This document shows, piece by piece, positions 19,856 to 21,048 of a DNA stretch of 21,048 bases. This DNA is from a virus: the IMG/VR virus record IMGVR_UViG_3300032334_000257, positions 1 through 21,048 of that record. One strand, given 5' to 3'. The stretch's first letter is position 1; each line of letters begins with the position of its first letter. A program made the translations under genes and the position numbers. Below the pieces are notes generated by a model. The model did no database searches. It was not told where the DNA came from and was given only the letters and a program-made list of their open reading frames with translations.

Positions 19856-21048
19856 CTATACAGGAGTATTACTGTAATCCGGGGTTGCTATAACTCGACT
19901 CAAGTACACCTTGTTAGTAGATGACACAGTAGTTGGCTTAATTATAATTGATATCGTTGCGTAGGCGGCAGTATTTGGAGATACTACGCGCTTTGTAAAG
20001 TTGCCCCACGAACCAGTACTTCTAGAGCCACTGCTTGATGCGTAGTTTGTGGATGGCCCAGTATCTATTGCAGTTACGGTACTTATTTCAGTCTTTGCAT
20101 TGTCATACCAAGTAATGACATACTGCGGGGTAAATATAGATCCTGAATCTATGTAGCTCAAGGCAGTAGATATCTGGTAAGCAGTTCCGGGATATACTTT
20201 TACATTAGTTTGTTGAATACCAAAATAATTATATGCAATGTTATTTGTTAATGATATAAAGTTTGGAGTGTAAGCACCGCTGTAGTAATTGCTTGCAACT
20301 TGGCTTAATGACCCAGCCCCGATATGCCTAGCAATTGTTGGAGAATTTGCAGTGCTTACAGAAGTACTAGTTAGAGGGCTTAGAGATGAGGCAACCACTC
20401 CATTCCAACCGTAAATGCCGTTGGCAAATAGAGAAGACTTAACAATTGAGCCCCCAGCTTCACTAGCAGGTGTATTAGGCAACCCGTACTGCAAAGTGTA
20501 CGTGCTTCCAAGAGGCAAGTAATCAGCAATTGTACTTGCTAGGCGAGAAAACTTAGTTGTTTTGTTTGGCCAGTAATAGCTGCGACCAATACCTGACATA
20601 GTCGAGTTAGTCGCATAATATGTTGCACTTCCAATAGTTCCGGTAGTATAAGTGCTTCCATTAGAAGTATCTACGTAGGCGCTTACTATATCTCCAACTT
20701 CTAGCTGGGCTCCATCTAAGTACCAAGTACCTGTTGTACCACTATCCGCAGTAAACTTAACTGCAAAAGTTACAGTAGGGCTACTAAAAATAGCCGCATT
20801 TAAAATAATACTTTTATCTAGACGCACCCACTTACCTGCTTGAGCGTACACGTAATCTGCAGGATTTGAGCCTAGCACGGAGTACGAACTTGCCGAAGCA
20901 ATGTTTAGCTGGAACTTTCCGGTCACCGCAGCGTATACATATACTGATCCTGACAAAACATCCCCCACATTAGGGAATACATACGTCGAACCGCCTGTCG
21001 TCTTTGTAGGTAAAGTTACAGATGTAGTAACTGTAGTAGAGGCGGTAG
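19856..21048 (-). CDS. Tail or receptor-binding protein with carbohydrate-binding-like modules, N-terminus cut
   Basis: A 396-residue C-terminal part of a larger minus-strand gene; the frame is open to the right edge. It is rich in Ser, Thr, Tyr and Gly and mostly beta-strand. Two repeats look like CBM4/9-type jelly rolls: the first has VLSGSVYVYAAVTG, WVRLDKSI and GTWYLDGAQLEVGD; the second begins near GWNGVVASS and has VKVYPGTAYQIS, STGSWGNFTKRVVSP and KVYLSRVIATPDYS. Phage tail fibres and minor tail proteins often end in such modules, which bind sugars on the host surface. It ends the structural part of the genome and is followed by the small membrane protein. Host receptor unknown. Confidence 0.75.
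   Translation of the reverse strand, partial: TASTTVTTSVTLPTKTTGGSTYVFPNVGDVLSGSVYVYAAVTGKFQLNIASASSYSVLGSNPADYVYAQAGKWVRLDKSIILNAAIFSSPTVTFAVKFTADSGTTGTWYLDGAQLEVGDIVSAYVDTSNGSTYTTGTIGSATYYATNSTMSGIGRSYYWPNKTTKFSRLASTIADYLPLGSTYTLQYGLPNTPASEAGGSIVKSSLFANGIYGWNGVVASSLSPLTSTSVSTANSPTIARHIGAGSLSQVASNYYSGAYTPNFISLTNNIAYNYFGIQQTNVKVYPGTAYQISTALSYIDSGSIFTPQYVITWYDNAKTEISTVTAIDTGPSTNYASSSGSRSTGSWGNFTKRVVSPNTAAYATISIIIKPTTVSSTNKVYLSRVIATPDYSNTPV

Noticed and set aside
1-21048. Plus-strand reading frames of 60 to 127 codons
   Set aside because: All lie opposite well-supported minus-strand genes, show no recognisable motif and lack consistent ribosome sites.
1-21048. CRISPR array accompanying the Cas4-like gene
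   Set aside because: No regularly spaced direct repeats were seen, and the Cas4-like protein fits a phage recombination exonuclease.

Overview
The window looks like part of a tailed bacteriophage (or prophage) genome that infects an actinobacterium. The evidence is a tail-type protein at the right edge, a complete phage DNA replication and recombination set, and two WhiB-type iron-sulfur proteins, a family restricted to Actinobacteria and their phages. Base composition is moderate (roughly low-to-mid 40s % GC by eye), which fits low-GC freshwater or marine actinobacteria better than mycobacteria or streptomycetes; that host guess is inference. Every supported gene is on the minus strand, so transcription runs from right to left.

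In transcription order: 21048-19570 holds the end of a tail or receptor-binding protein and a small three-helix membrane protein (holin candidate). 19551-14691 is the replisome: winged-helix initiator, DnaC-like AAA+ loader, SWIM zinc-finger protein, an unknown protein, DnaB-type helicase, a canonical WhiB and a CHC2/TOPRIM primase. 14618-10690 is mixed: M23 peptidase, SNF2-type helicase, a 43-aa ribbon-helix-helix protein, a coiled-coil protein, a 36-aa classical C2H2 zinc finger, a MerR-like protein and a zinc-binding ssDNA-binding protein. 10681-6112 holds DNA polymerase I (behind a 15-bp leader hairpin), two accessory proteins, RecA, a small Cys-motif protein, a 21-codon membrane peptide and a PD-(D/E)XK nuclease. 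6175-424 holds a second WhiB, a Cas4/RecB-like exonuclease, unknown proteins, dNMP kinase, a RuvC-like resolvase, a SpoVS-like protein, small proteins and a metallophosphoesterase. A truncated GNAT acetyltransferase lies at the left edge after a structured, terminator-like intergenic region.

The genes form a tightly coupled polycistron: many junctions are TAATG, ATGA or GTGA overlaps. Taken together they provide origin recognition, helicase loading, unwinding, priming, synthesis, ssDNA protection, recombination and junction resolution, plus nucleotide supply. Separate regulators (two WhiB, RHH, MerR-like, C2H2, SpoVS-like) are scattered among them.

Several gene starts were moved to internal codons with good ribosome binding sites (metallophosphoesterase, RuvC-like, Cas4-like, PD-(D/E)XK nuclease, PolA, SNF2, SWIM). 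Three very short genes (21, 36 and 43 codons) were found in the gaps. No tRNA, CRISPR array, integrase or insertion sequence was recognised.
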